DNA of 21,246 bases from a bacterium. GTDB lineage: Bacteria > Cyanobacteriota > Vampirovibrionia > Obscuribacterales > Obscuribacteraceae. The position numbers were made by a program, and so were the translations under genes. Shown in pieces: positions 1-7,923 of the stretch. The first letter of the stretch is position 1, and each line of letters begins with the position of its first letter. The stretch is from positions 1 to 21,246 of the forward strand of contig JAUIJG010000028.1 in assembly GCA_030431355.1 (NCBI GenBank), in the 5' to 3' direction. Under the pieces are notes generated by a model that worked only from the letters and a program-made list of their open reading frames with translations, searched no databases and was not told the origin of the DNA.

Positions 1-1480
1 TTCGCCCGGGAGCTCCGGACACTCCACTACCTGGATAAGAGCCGGAACCGCACATATAAAGCTTGGTCACCGGAGTAGTATGTTGTCCACAGTAAGGCAT
101 TCTTCGTCGCTCGACCAGAAACTCAGCTGTCATCGGTAGATGTCCGCCGTGGCCGGTGACAATGCCAAATCGACTCTGTAGATGCCCGGGAGAGATCACC
201 GTGGAAGCTTCGATGCAAGAGCGAAATTCAGGACTATGTTTCTCAAGGGTTTCCACAACTCGGTCGACAATAAGTTGAGAACTCTCATCATTCCACTGAT
301 CCGCTTCATTGGTCACCGGAACATAATGCACATCCACCGACAAAAGGTGTTTTCCTGGAGGAGCGGCTGTTTCGTCTAATTCAGAGGCAAAGGAAAGACT
401 TAAAACAGGCTCCTTGGGCAGTTTTCCAGCCACCGCATCGTCAGTGGATTGAATGATTTTCTCTATGCTGGGAGTGATGAGAATTTTTCCCTTATACGCA
501 TTTTCAATCTCCGCAAGAGCGGGAAAGTCCGGCAATTCAGAAAGTGCAAAGTGAACTTTCGCGGAAGAAACTGGTGGAATAGGCGTTTTCAAATGAGTGC
601 GAATTGCCATCGGCACCACTTTCTCCTCCAGAAGAGTTCCAAAAGTTGCTCTGGGATCGAGATTGGAGACTACCGCGTCTGCTTCGACCTTTGTTCCATC
701 CGCTAACTCCAGACCGGAAACAGTTCTATCTTTCAGGGTGATAGCTTTTACAGGAGAATTGGTTTTGATCACAACTCCATTCTCCTGGGCGAAATTGACC
801 AGAAGATCGGTTATGACGCCCATACCTCCCTTTAGATAAGAGCTTTTGTTGGAAGCTCCATTTATGGAAGTAGTAGCGCTGTATATGCAACCAAATATAG
901 TGCCTTTTCTGGTAGGCAATTCCCAGGAAGTGGCACAAGCAGCTGCCCTGAGTAGAGAATCTTCAAAATAAGAATCTATTATGTCCAGTAAGGTTCCGTC
1001 GAATAACCTGCTGCCTAACTCTATGAATCCTTCTGATTCCAGAACTTTCTGAAGCTCATACTGAGTCACTCCAATTCTGGTCATATATGGGCCGATAGCA
1101 GCGCCGGCAACCCTAACCTGTTTCCAAAATTTTTGCCACCCCAGTCTATCTTCTTCTTTCAGCTCAAAATTGAACAGATCTTCTTCTTCGCCACCGACAA
1201 TATATTTGCCACCAGGTAATAGAGTTATGTTGGGACCGGAATCTTCGCACACAAGCTCATAAAGCTTCTCCAAGCCGAGATCTTTAATCACCTCTTCCCG
1301 GAACATTCCAAAGTAGCCGGCAACCGTAGAAACTTTGAAGCCAGGAAAAATTTCCTCGGAGATACAGAGACCACCAGGCTTCTCGTTCTTTTCATAGATG
1401 GTCACTTTATGACCGGCTTTAGCCAGATAATTGGCACAAACTAAACCGTTATGACCCGCTCCGATTATGGCAATTTCCAT
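1..1480 (-). CDS. Phytoene-desaturase/PYROXD2-like FAD-dependent oxidoreductase, 3' end off the window
   Basis: The minus-strand frame stays open from the ATG at 1480 to the window edge (493 codons), so the C-terminus is missing. The protein begins MEIAIIGAGHNGLVCANYL, a Rossmann FAD-binding motif GxGxxG at residues 7-12. The acidic residue ending the second strand follows (VTIYEKNEKPGG), and then the GG typical of amine-oxidase/phytoene-desaturase flavoproteins. Near the visible end, YMCGSGSYPGSGVSGAPG matches the C-terminal FAD-contacting segment of this family (GxxxHPGGGVxGxxG-like), so only a few dozen residues are probably lost. Known relatives are carotenoid desaturases/isomerases and the PYROXD2 group of unknown substrate. 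No carotenoid genes are adjacent, so the substrate is open. The start is well supported because the Rossmann strand begins at residue 2. The upstream Shine-Dalgarno is weak (GAAAG). The family call is confident; the reaction is not. Confidence 0.85.
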   Translation of the reverse strand, partial: MEIAIIGAGHNGLVCANYLAKAGHKVTIYEKNEKPGGLCISEEIFPGFKVSTVAGYFGMFREEVIKDLGLEKLYELVCEDSGPNITLLPGGKYIVGGEEEDLFNFELKEEDRLGWQKFWKQVRVAGAAIGPYMTRIGVTQYELQKVLESEGFIELGSRLFDGTLLDIIDSYFEDSLLRAAACATSWELPTRKGTIFGCIYSATTSINGASNKSSYLKGGMGVITDLLVNFAQENGVVIKTNSPVKAITLKDRTVSGLELADGTKVEADAVVSNLDPRATFGTLLEEKVVPMAIRTHLKTPIPPVSSAKVHFALSELPDFPALAEIENAYKGKILITPSIEKIIQSTDDAVAGKLPKEPVLSLSFASELDETAAPPGKHLLSVDVHYVPVTNEADQWNDESSQLIVDRVVETLEKHSPEFRSCIEASTVISPGHLQSRFGIVTGHGGHLPMTAEFLVERRRMPYCGQHTTPVTKLYMCGSGSYPGSGVSGAPGR

Positions 1481-1576
1481 ACTTTCAATCTGTGAGATAT
1501 TCTTCGGCTGACTACTAAAACTTGATGGTTATCCATCGGCGAAACCTAATAGTAGCACGTTGCTAGGCCGGCGGCT

Positions 1577-2137
1577 CTATTGCTTGATGGCATCCCATTG
1601 CCCGGTTCTTGCCATCCGGCTTTTCCGTTTTGTGACCACCGGTCTAAGACGCTCTTTGGGAGCATGCATATCAACTTTGAGCTGCTGCACATGCTCCAGA
1701 ATAGATCCGATGTCCGGATGATTTTCTCCAAGAATGTCTTTTTTGAGCTTGAGAGCCAGATTATAGAACGCTTGAGCCTCATCAAACTTGGACCATTCGT
1801 GATAAAGCCTGCCTGCGTTAAAAGTCACCGTAGCAGTGTCTGGATGATTCATCCCCAGGCAGCGTCTGTACATCTGCAGAAGTCTCATCATCACCGGAGC
1901 AGCGTAAATGTACTGCTTGGTGTGATAGTAGATATCGACCAAAAGCTCAAGAGTGATTCCCTGGCGATTGTCATCCGGCGGATAATCTTCTGAAAGAGCC
2001 AGAGCTTCCAGAGCAAGGTTTTCAGCTTCGGAAAACTGCTTCTGCTCTATAAGCTGTTCGACCTCTTTTACCAGGCCTCCCCAGGATTTAGGTACTAGTG
2101 GAGCATTATTAGATTTGTTAGCTGCAATCTCTGCCAT
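1577..2137 (-). CDS. Tetratricopeptide-repeat protein (kinesin-light-chain-like TPRs)
   Basis: This 186-aa soluble protein has no signal peptide. About residues 20-150 form helical repeats. Two copies of the segment LGMNHPDTATVTFNAGRLY / LGENHPDIGSILEH are the hallmark of kinesin-light-chain-type TPRs (TPR_10/TPR_12), which bind protein partners. The tail from about residue 158 is short and basic (RLRPVVTKRKSRMAR). An AAAAGG ribosome-binding site sits six bases before the ATG. The gene reads toward the flavoprotein at 1480 with about 96 bases between them, so they could share a transcript. Small KLC-type TPR proteins are numerous in some large-genome bacteria. No partner can be named from context. 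The fold is confident and the cellular role is unknown. Confidence 0.8.
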   Translation of the reverse strand: MAEIAANKSNNAPLVPKSWGGLVKEVEQLIEQKQFSEAENLALEALALSEDYPPDDNRQGITLELLVDIYYHTKQYIYAAPVMMRLLQMYRRCLGMNHPDTATVTFNAGRLYHEWSKFDEAQAFYNLALKLKKDILGENHPDIGSILEHVQQLKVDMHAPKERLRPVVTKRKSRMARTGQWDAIKQ

Positions 2138-2846
2138 CGTCAGCCTTTTCGGAGTTTATTCAATCTGATCTCTGCCTACTCAATTTTCTTATACCCAGAC
2201 TATGAATTTACCCTCGCAACGACCGAGAAGCTTATCAAGCAAGTTTAGTTAGACAGGAGTTCTACTACATACAATCACACATACAGATGTATCTGCCCCA
2301 TATGTGCCACCAAAACCAACACCATCGCCCTAACAGTAAGCCTAATAAGGCACGAGGTAACATAGTTTACAAAGTACACAGTCCTTAAAGGAGTTACTTT
2401 CAGAGGAAATTTTCCGAGGTCTAGCACAAACGGGCCAACCAATAACTACGGCTTTGATCAAAACAGAAAGATTGCTCAATGGGACTGCCAGAATTCAATT
2501 ACAGGTCCTTGATTTTATTCTGAGTAGTGATGTCCATCTCAGGGAAAGTTCTTCTCTCAGAGAAAAATCAGTTGTTTTGTATTTACTACTCTTGGCATCA
2601 ATAAGTTACCGCTCAAAACCCAGATTCACAAGAATATTCAACACCCCCCTCATATCTGGCTAAATTCGAAACCTTCCCGATCGCGATTCCAGCGATTAGT
2701 AAGAAACTGAGCGGAGATCTGGTTCAGCCAGGGCATGGAACCCGAAAATGCGGCTGAAGCAGGTCACTTCAGAATGGCTCGATGAACCGTTACCAACTAT
2801 CGAGCCCTTACTTCGGAGCAGAATACAAGCTCCGTTCGGAGGACTA
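2138..2846. other. Gene-poor intergenic stretch
   Basis: About 0.7 kb separates the divergent TPR gene and the VWA gene. Short open frames occur (for example 2454-2663 plus) but have no ribosome-binding site and no recognisable composition. The minus side contains a TATAAG hexamer near 2190 as a weak possible -10 for the TPR gene, without a good -35. The frame of the VWA gene extends back to an ATG at 2748, but that extension does not look like protein of this family. No RNA gene was recognised. Confidence 0.5.
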
Positions 2847-3845
2847 ATGGTTCACCTAAATGACCCGAACTGGCTCTTCCTGGCTTTGCTCATACCAGTC
2901 ATCTATTGGCTGGCGAGACGCAGGCGGAGACCAGTTAACTTTTCTACGGTCGGCATGCACAAGAACATCAGTGGTGCAAACTGGATTTCCATCGTGCAAG
3001 CCGCTTTCATATACTGCGGACTTGCGTCTCTGGTGGTAGCACTGGCCCAACCGCAGCTTTTCCTGAACGTGGAAAAACCCTCCATCGAAGCCCGGGACTT
3101 CGTTCTTCTGATCGATACTTCGGACTCGATGGAATGGGGCATGATCGACCCAACGATTAGCGATGGACTGGCGGAAGGCGCCAAGCCATCAATTCTCACC
3201 AACACCCGCAAACAGAACATCGTCAAACGCATTCACGCTGCTGAAGCTTCCATCCAGGAATTTCTTTCCCAGCGAGACGGCGACCGGGTTGGCTTCATCA
3301 TCTTCGACAAACAAGCCTATTACGGCTGGCCACTCACCGACGATCTGAAAGTGATCAAGCACTTCGTGGCAGGTTTGCCGCGCTATGTGGGTGCTGGAAC
3401 TGAGTTCGACGGCAGAAAAGGCGCTATCCAGGCGGCACTGAATCACTTTGCCGACCGGGGGCAAGCCAAAACCAAGGTGATCGTCATGGTCACCGATGGT
3501 GAAGGCGACATTGCCAAGGACCGCATTTCCAAAATCGCTGCCACCATGAAAGACCGGGGCGTCAAGCTCTATGTCATCGGCATCGGTTACAAGAAATGGG
3601 AGGATGTGCCTGAGACCGAAGATCTCAGAAGCCTTGTCCAGGCATCCAACGGCAAGATCATCGAAGTCCTTGACGTTGAACAGATGCGCCAGGCATTTGA
3701 GGAGATCAACCAGCTCGAAAAATCGACCGTCACCAAGGAAGATTCTGTCGAGCAGACCGATATCGCTCACTGGTTCATCATCCTCGGATTGGCTCTGTTG
3801 ATGGGCTTCGTGCTCTGCACCGCTGTCACCCATGACGACACTTGA
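2847..3845 (+). CDS. BatA/BatB-like VWA-domain membrane protein
   Basis: With the start at 2847 the protein is 332 aa, the usual size for aerotolerance BatA/BatB proteins. A longer in-frame ATG exists at 2748. The 2847 ATG is preferred because GGAGG lies four bases upstream and the protein then begins at once with the expected MVHLNDPNWLFLALLIP helix. Helices are at about 9-22 and 49-67, and another at the C-terminus (about 308-327, WFIILGLALLMGFVLCTAV). Between them is a von Willebrand factor A domain with an intact metal site (MIDAS): DTSDS at residues 90-94, Thr at about 185 (GAGTEFDG) and Asp at about 217 (VMVTDGEGD). The domain therefore sits on the outer or periplasmic side, presumably binding a partner through a divalent cation. 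The next gene overlaps or follows by 13 bases and encodes a membrane-anchored TPR protein, the usual Bat partner. No MoxR ATPase or DUF58 gene is adjacent, which is atypical for a full Bat operon. Confidence 0.85.
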   Translation: MVHLNDPNWLFLALLIPVIYWLARRRRRPVNFSTVGMHKNISGANWISIVQAAFIYCGLASLVVALAQPQLFLNVEKPSIEARDFVLLIDTSDSMEWGMIDPTISDGLAEGAKPSILTNTRKQNIVKRIHAAEASIQEFLSQRDGDRVGFIIFDKQAYYGWPLTDDLKVIKHFVAGLPRYVGAGTEFDGRKGAIQAALNHFADRGQAKTKVIVMVTDGEGDIAKDRISKIAATMKDRGVKLYVIGIGYKKWEDVPETEDLRSLVQASNGKIIEVLDVEQMRQAFEEINQLEKSTVTKEDSVEQTDIAHWFIILGLALLMGFVLCTAVTHDDT

Positions 3846-3858
3846 TGGGAGAAGCGGC

Positions 3859-4470
3859 ATGAAACAGAACACTTCAAAAAGACGGTTGATCACCGCCCTT
3901 ACCATCGTTTTCGGTCTCATCGGAACCTTCGGTGGACTTTATCTCTTCTTCTGGGCTGACCATCAGGCAAGCCTCTACAACCAGGGTCTGGCTCAATACC
4001 GCACCCTGGAGTTCAAAGAGTCGGCAAAATCTTTCGAACGCTCGATCGTCGCTTATGAGCACGCCGGAGACAGGCAATGGCTCGAGCGATTTGTCTATCC
4101 GGCACCGGATAGGGAAGTTGCAGCCCTCGCCGCTCTCCACATGGGCAACGCCCTCCTTCGCCAGAAGGATGTTCCCCGAGCGATTAAGGCGTTCAAAAAG
4201 TCGATTCGCCTGAACCCCGGCACCGGCTATTCAAGCCTCCCCGGTTACCCCGTGGAGTTGAGCCCAAAAGACCTCACCAGGCTGACGAGACAGGCTGAAA
4301 TAGCCAAGTACAACCTGGAACTTCTACTCAGGAACTCCCCTGAGGAAGATGAGAAAAAGGGTCCGGGCAACAAACTCGAAGCCGAGGACAAGGAAGAAGA
4401 AGAAGATCAGATTCCTCAGATTGCCCCCGGCAGCCAACCTGGAAAAGGCGGTGCCGACGATCTGATTTAA
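3859..4470 (+). CDS. Membrane-anchored TPR protein, BatC/BatE-like partner of the VWA protein
   Basis: Taken from ATG 3859 the product is 203 aa. GGGAGA lies upstream of this ATG. An alternative in-frame ATG at 3832 would overlap the VWA gene by 14 bases. The N-terminus is basic (MKQNTSKRR) followed by one helix at about residues 10-32 (LITALTIVFGLIGTFGGLYL), so it is anchored with the rest outside the cytoplasm. TPR-like helices follow: a copy around YNQGLAQYRTLEFKESAKSF and another around HMGNALLRQKDVPRAIKAFK, the second ending in the canonical Ala/Pro pattern (IRLNP). The C-terminal 50 residues are very acidic and low in complexity (EEDEKKG, EAEDKEEEEDQ) and end in a Gly/Ser-rich tail. VWA plus TPR in adjacent genes is the Bat (Bacteroides aerotolerance) arrangement, whose exact function is unsettled. 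The functional link is inferred from gene order. Confidence 0.75.
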   Translation: MKQNTSKRRLITALTIVFGLIGTFGGLYLFFWADHQASLYNQGLAQYRTLEFKESAKSFERSIVAYEHAGDRQWLERFVYPAPDREVAALAALHMGNALLRQKDVPRAIKAFKKSIRLNPGTGYSSLPGYPVELSPKDLTRLTRQAEIAKYNLELLLRNSPEEDEKKGPGNKLEAEDKEEEEDQIPQIAPGSQPGKGGADDLI

Positions 4471-4495
4471 TCGCGAGAAAAGGATCATAATCCGC

Positions 4496-4762
4496 ATGAA
4501 AGATCATGACCAGACGAACCCGGCAGTGACAGCTCACCAGCACAGCTCCAACCACAGGCAAAGCCTGGAGGCGAGCGAGCGCTGTGGATGCTTCCACTGC
4601 CTGACGGAGTTCCAACCTGACAAGATCAGGGAATGGACCGACCGGGGCCAGACCGCAATCTGCCCCCACTGCGGCATAGACTCCGTCCTGGGCACCAATG
4701 ACCTGGAAATCAACCAGGACCTGCTCAAAGCGATGCAGGATTACTGGTTCAACGACCAATAA
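4496..4762 (+). CDS. Small zinc-ribbon-type cytoplasmic protein
   Basis: This 88-aa protein has a polar, His/Gln/Ser-rich N-terminal 25 residues and then a compact domain with two CxxC knuckles, C32-x2-C35 (CFHC) and C56-x2-C59 (CPHC), 20 residues apart. An extra Cys is at position 30. The segment REWTDRGQTAICPHCGIDSV closely resembles a widespread family of small uncharacterised cytoplasmic proteins. The cysteine layout predicts one structural zinc. It starts 25 bases after the TPR gene with an AAAAGG ribosome-binding site further upstream than ideal, and a rho-independent terminator follows, so it is probably the last gene of the VWA-TPR transcript. Whether it is functionally tied to the Bat-like pair is unknown. 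Confidence 0.75.
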   Translation: MKDHDQTNPAVTAHQHSSNHRQSLEASERCGCFHCLTEFQPDKIREWTDRGQTAICPHCGIDSVLGTNDLEINQDLLKAMQDYWFNDQ

Positions 4763-4792
4763 AACAGGGCGCCCTCACTAAGCACTAACCCT

Positions 4793-4834
4793 GGAACCGG
4801 AAAGTTAACGCTTTCCGGCTCCTCTTTTTCTTTG
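4793..4834 (+). terminator. Rho-independent terminator after the zinc-ribbon gene
   Basis: CCGGAAAG (4797-4804) pairs with CTTTCCGG (4811-4818) around a six-base loop. The stem extends outward by three more pairs past one mismatch. A T-rich tract, CTCCTCTTTTTCTTT, follows. It lies 30 bases after the stop codon. Confidence 0.8.
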
Positions 4835-4868
4835 TGGTTTTTACTACCTTTTATAGTTATTACCGATC

Positions 4869-4906
4869 AAAAAGCTAGCGGGTGGGACAAAACAGAATCC
4901 CACCCG
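4869..4906 (-). terminator. Rho-independent terminator of the AidB-like gene
   Basis: On the minus strand, CGGGTGGGA (4906-4898 read in reverse) pairs perfectly over nine bases with TCCCACCCG (4887-4879) around a ten-base loop. Five T residues follow shortly after (plus-strand A-run 4869-4873). It sits 20 bases beyond the stop of the dehydrogenase gene and only 45 bases from the terminator of the opposing transcript. Confidence 0.75.
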
Positions 4907-4926
4907 ATAAGCACAATCAGAGAATT

Positions 4927-6639
4927 TTAGACAGTTTCCAAATAGCGCTCAAGAATGGCATCAATTTTTCGGCTTGCCACTTTCATGGTTCCGAACATGT
5001 AGCCATGGGAGCGACCGAGCCGGGAGCTGATATATGCTTCCGCCGCTTCTGGAGAGGAGTGACGGATCATCAATGACGCCATCAAGGAGATAGCCACCCT
5101 TTCCACATTGGCTCTGGCTTCTAGTTCCGCTTTCAACTTTGAGGAAGCCCGACCGCTGGAGAGCCTTGCGCGTGAATCATGCAGCGCTTTTATAGCAGCT
5201 CTGGCATAGCGGTCATAGCGCGGACTTTCGCCCAGGGTTGTGTGCAACTCTGACTCAATAGCCGCGATGCTCTGCGGTTCCTTGACCAGAGCCCGCATGA
5301 CGTCAAGGCAGATGACGTTGCCGGCACCTTCCCAAATAGAGTTGAGAGGACTCTCCCGAAAGAGCCGCGGCATCACGGACTCTTCAACATAACCATTGCC
5401 TCCCAGGCATTCTAGCGCTTCACCGACAAAGGGTGTGGCGCGCTTGCAAAGCCAGTATTTTGAAACAGCGCTGGTTATGCGCCTGAAGGCATCCTCGCCA
5501 TCGTCAGCTTTCGGATTGTCGTAGGAGTGAGCCAGTCGCATCATGAGAAGTTGCGCGGCTTCTGCCTCGACCGCAAGATCAGCAAACACAGAACGCATCA
5601 GAGGCTGATCTTTCAAACTCTTACCGAACGCAGAACGGTGGCGTCCATGGTGCATAGCCTGTACCAGAGACTGTCGCATGAGAGAGGCAGAGCCGATGGC
5701 ACAGTCAAGTCTGGTATGGTTCACCATCTCGATGATGGTGGGCACACCGCGACCGACACCGCCGACCAGATAACCGATGGTGTTCCGGAATTCAATCTCG
5801 CTGCTGGCGTTGGAGCGGTTTCCCAATTTTTCCTTGAGTCGCTGAATTTGAAAAACATTGCGACTGCCATCGGGAAGAATTCGAGGAACGAGAAAACAGG
5901 ATGGCTGACCATCTATCTGGGCCAGGACAAGAAAGGCATCCGACATGGGCGCCGAGCAGAACCACTTGTGGCCGGTGATCAAATACTCTTTTCCAGGACC
6001 ATCACCAGAAAGCGGAACGGCAACGGTCGAATTGGCTCGCACATCGGAGCCGCCCTGTTTCTCGGTCATAGCCATGCCGAAGATCACTCCGGGCTTGAGA
6101 CCGGCATCCATAAGCCGACCATCATAGGCCCGCTGAAGAATCCGCGGCTCCCAGATTTCGGCAAGGTCCGGCTGTTTGCGCAATGCCGGCACAGCCGAGT
6201 ATGTCATCGAGATCGGACAGCAATGTCCTGCCTCGGTTTGATAAGCCATAAACATCATCGCCGCTCTGACGACATGCGCACCCGGTCGCTCCTCGCTCCA
6301 CGGTAGATTGTGCACTCCAAACTCGGTCGAAAGAGCCATCAGCTCATGCCAGGCAGGATGAAACTCAACTTCGTCGATGCGGTGACCGGTACGATCATGG
6401 GTCTTTAGCTCCGGGTCGAATCGATTAGCTTGATCCGCCCACTGCAAAACGGTAGAACTGCCAAGGCGAGCACCAAAGGCTGTCAGTCTCTCATCACCCC
6501 AACTTCCATCGTACCTGGCCACACCATCCCTGAGGAATCGGTCGCTGAGATAGATGTTGGTATCAACAAGAGCCGGAACCTGGTTCGTAACCTCGTGAGT
6601 CGCGGCTGAATAGCCTGGCAACAAGTGCATTTCAGGCAT
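4927..6639 (-). CDS. aidB: AidB-type acyl-CoA dehydrogenase family flavoprotein
   Basis: This 570-aa protein is slightly longer than E. coli AidB (about 540 aa). The AidB-specific N-terminus is present (VTNQVPALVDTNIYLSD, residues 17-33). Next come the FAD-binding middle domain with MTEKQGGSDVRAN (191-203) and GHKWFCSAPMSDAF (223-236), and the helical C-terminal domain. The Glu of NSIWEGAGN (about residue 437) occupies the catalytic-base position of acyl-CoA dehydrogenases. The C-terminal 110 residues are the helical extension that in AidB binds DNA. E. coli AidB belongs to the adaptive response to alkylation, and its true substrate is unclear. Related proteins may act as ordinary isovaleryl-CoA-like dehydrogenases. 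GGAG lies six bases before the ATG. The gene is monocistronic, with its own terminator and an inverted repeat upstream (6698-6725). No ada or alkB gene is visible. The AidB subfamily is confident; an alkylation role is inferred. Confidence 0.88.
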   Translation of the reverse strand: MPEMHLLPGYSAATHEVTNQVPALVDTNIYLSDRFLRDGVARYDGSWGDERLTAFGARLGSSTVLQWADQANRFDPELKTHDRTGHRIDEVEFHPAWHELMALSTEFGVHNLPWSEERPGAHVVRAAMMFMAYQTEAGHCCPISMTYSAVPALRKQPDLAEIWEPRILQRAYDGRLMDAGLKPGVIFGMAMTEKQGGSDVRANSTVAVPLSGDGPGKEYLITGHKWFCSAPMSDAFLVLAQIDGQPSCFLVPRILPDGSRNVFQIQRLKEKLGNRSNASSEIEFRNTIGYLVGGVGRGVPTIIEMVNHTRLDCAIGSASLMRQSLVQAMHHGRHRSAFGKSLKDQPLMRSVFADLAVEAEAAQLLMMRLAHSYDNPKADDGEDAFRRITSAVSKYWLCKRATPFVGEALECLGGNGYVEESVMPRLFRESPLNSIWEGAGNVICLDVMRALVKEPQSIAAIESELHTTLGESPRYDRYARAAIKALHDSRARLSSGRASSKLKAELEARANVERVAISLMASLMIRHSSPEAAEAYISSRLGRSHGYMFGTMKVASRKIDAILERYLETV

Positions 6640-7403
6640 CTATTTCTCCAATGCTGTTAAAACAACAAAAGCTTTAGCGAAGCAGCGGCACCACATTCAG
6701 TAGCAAAAAACATACTTTGCTACTGGAAAATATTGTTATAGCTAGATTGTGGTTAGCTGGTTCTTACTCTTCAGGAAATAAATCAATCTTCTGTAGAAAA
6801 TCCGAATGACTTAATTTAAAAGAGAGAGAGTAAATGCATCAATGAACTTAAGGTGTTAAGAGCTGTAATAAGAGCCGTTCACAATTCATAACTCTAAATA
6901 GAGACAAAAGCCCAATCCCTGACAGAATAACGACTCAGTAATGCTCAGGACCAAAGAGCAGTTGTCATAGTCAGTTAACGCCATTGCCTATAGTGTCAAT
7001 CTTTGCGCCTGGCCAAGGCTTATTTATATTGACATCGAAATTGTAAACAGAACATAAATTCCTGAACAAGCTGGCCAAGGCAAAATCAAACCATATCAAA
7101 AGTTTGCTGATATTCTCATCTTTTCTTGTCAACCGCTATCATCACTGACTTTCGCCCCTTTACTTCTTTCTGTCTCGGACTGAGATTTTTTCACCTGACT
7201 TCTCTCTGATCAATTTCTCAAGAGGCTTTTCTAAATCACTATTGTTCCTGGAATCTCTGACTTGTTATTTATAGGGCACTATCTAAATTACCGCGTTCCG
7301 ATTCAAGAAAAACAAAAACCACCCGCGCAAGACACTTTTACTATCAGATTTCCTCGTACTCTGACGAGTAAATTTCAACACAACCAAACTTGGGGAGCTT
7401 CCG
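6640..7403. other. Gene-poor, AT-rich intergenic stretch
   Basis: About 0.76 kb lies between the divergent aidB-like gene and the membrane-protein gene at 7404. No convincing frame was seen on either strand. Besides the inverted repeat at 6698-6725 it holds an 11-bp direct repeat, CTGGCCAAGGC, at 7009-7019 and 7071-7081. Between the two copies is a consensus -35 hexamer TTGACA (7029-7034) followed 17 bases later by a poor -10 (ACATAA). That could start a long leader toward 7404. No tRNA or recognised small RNA was found. Confidence 0.5.
6698..6725. repeat. 10-bp inverted repeat upstream of the aidB-like gene
   Basis: CAGTAGCAAA (6698-6707) and TTTGCTACTG (6716-6725) are perfect complements separated by eight bases. 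The repeat lies 59-86 bases upstream of the dehydrogenase start codon. A TATAAC hexamer on the minus strand (6740-6735) would put a transcription start at the repeat. It could therefore be an operator or a leader hairpin. No run of T follows on either strand, which argues against a terminator. Confidence 0.55.
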
Positions 7404-7841
7404 ATGGAAGACATTCTCACCCTGATTGGCGGAGGCGTTGTAGGCGTTTTTGCCATGATTTTTGCCGTCATGCTTATGCGCATGCTCATGATGTTTTTCG
7501 CGACGATCATGATGTTCTTCGTGGAGATGCTCATGCTCTTCATCGAACTCATCTTCGTGCCGTTCATGATCATCGACTTCCTGGCCGTACTCCTGGTCAG
7601 CTTTGTTATTCCTGAGACACGAAGCGGTGCCAGAAAAGCTGCTGTTTTTGCCGGCACGTTTCTTCTCTCCGGCGGTCTGGTGGCTTCTGTGCTGATGTAT
7701 CTCAACCAGGAACCCTTCATCTCCCTGGTCTCGGCGGCACTCATCGGCGCACTTCTCGGCTTGATCAACACCGTCACAAACTTTTTCGAGTACGACCAGT
7801 TCGTCAACCGCCTCAAAGGACGATTCAAGTCGAAAGACTGA
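7404..7841 (+). CDS. Met/Phe-rich polytopic membrane protein, function unknown
   Basis: This 145-aa protein has about four membrane segments: roughly residues 5-30, 31-67, 79-99 and 105-127. The first 55 residues hold about a dozen methionines and many phenylalanines, an unusual composition. The loop at 68-78 (VIPETRSGARK) and the C-terminal tail (NRLKGRFKSKD) are basic, placing them in the cytoplasm by the positive-inside rule. GGGGAG lies seven bases before the ATG, supporting the start. I do not recognise a family. The Met-rich helices could suggest metal contact, but no ordered MxxxM-type site stands out, so that is speculation. It is followed after 82 bases by another plus-strand gene and may share its transcript. 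The long complementary open frames with many His/Glu codons are shadows of this composition. Confidence 0.7.
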   Translation: MEDILTLIGGGVVGVFAMIFAVMLMRMLMMFFATIMMFFVEMLMLFIELIFVPFMIIDFLAVLLVSFVIPETRSGARKAAVFAGTFLLSGGLVASVLMYLNQEPFISLVSAALIGALLGLINTVTNFFEYDQFVNRLKGRFKSKD

Positions 7842-7863
7842 ATCCACTTCCTTCACGCCTTTC

Positions 7864-7898
7864 CTGGGCAGCCGGAGCAATCGCCTTCGGCTGTCCAG
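7864..7898 (+). repeat. Intercistronic hairpin
   Basis: CTGGGCAGCCG (7864-7874) and CGGCTGTCCAG (7888-7898) pair over eleven bases in plus-strand RNA with one G-U pair, around a 13-base loop. There is no T-tract, so it is probably not a simple terminator. It ends 25 bases before the start codon of the next gene, just ahead of its AGGAG. Confidence 0.55.
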
Positions 7899-7923
7899 CC
7901 TAATTCACCAGGAGCAATTCTCC

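Noticed and set aside
1524..1537. Small hairpin GATGG-TTAT-CCATC after the TPR gene
   Set aside because: Only five pairs, followed by a mixed sequence; too weak to call a terminator.
2454..2663. 69-codon plus-strand frame in the gap before the VWA gene
   Set aside because: There is no Shine-Dalgarno sequence and no recognisable composition; it is likely chance.
2748..2846. N-terminal extension of the VWA frame
   Set aside because: The strong GGAGG and the family-typical N-terminus favour the start at 2847.
5527..6306. Long plus-strand frame (259 codons)
   Set aside because: It lies antisense inside the well-supported AidB-like gene and resembles no protein.
7344..7880. Minus-strand frame with a His/Glu-rich stretch that looks like a metal-binding protein
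   Set aside because: It is the exact complement of the Met/Phe-rich membrane gene (ATG codons read as CAT for His). It has no ribosome-binding site of its own.
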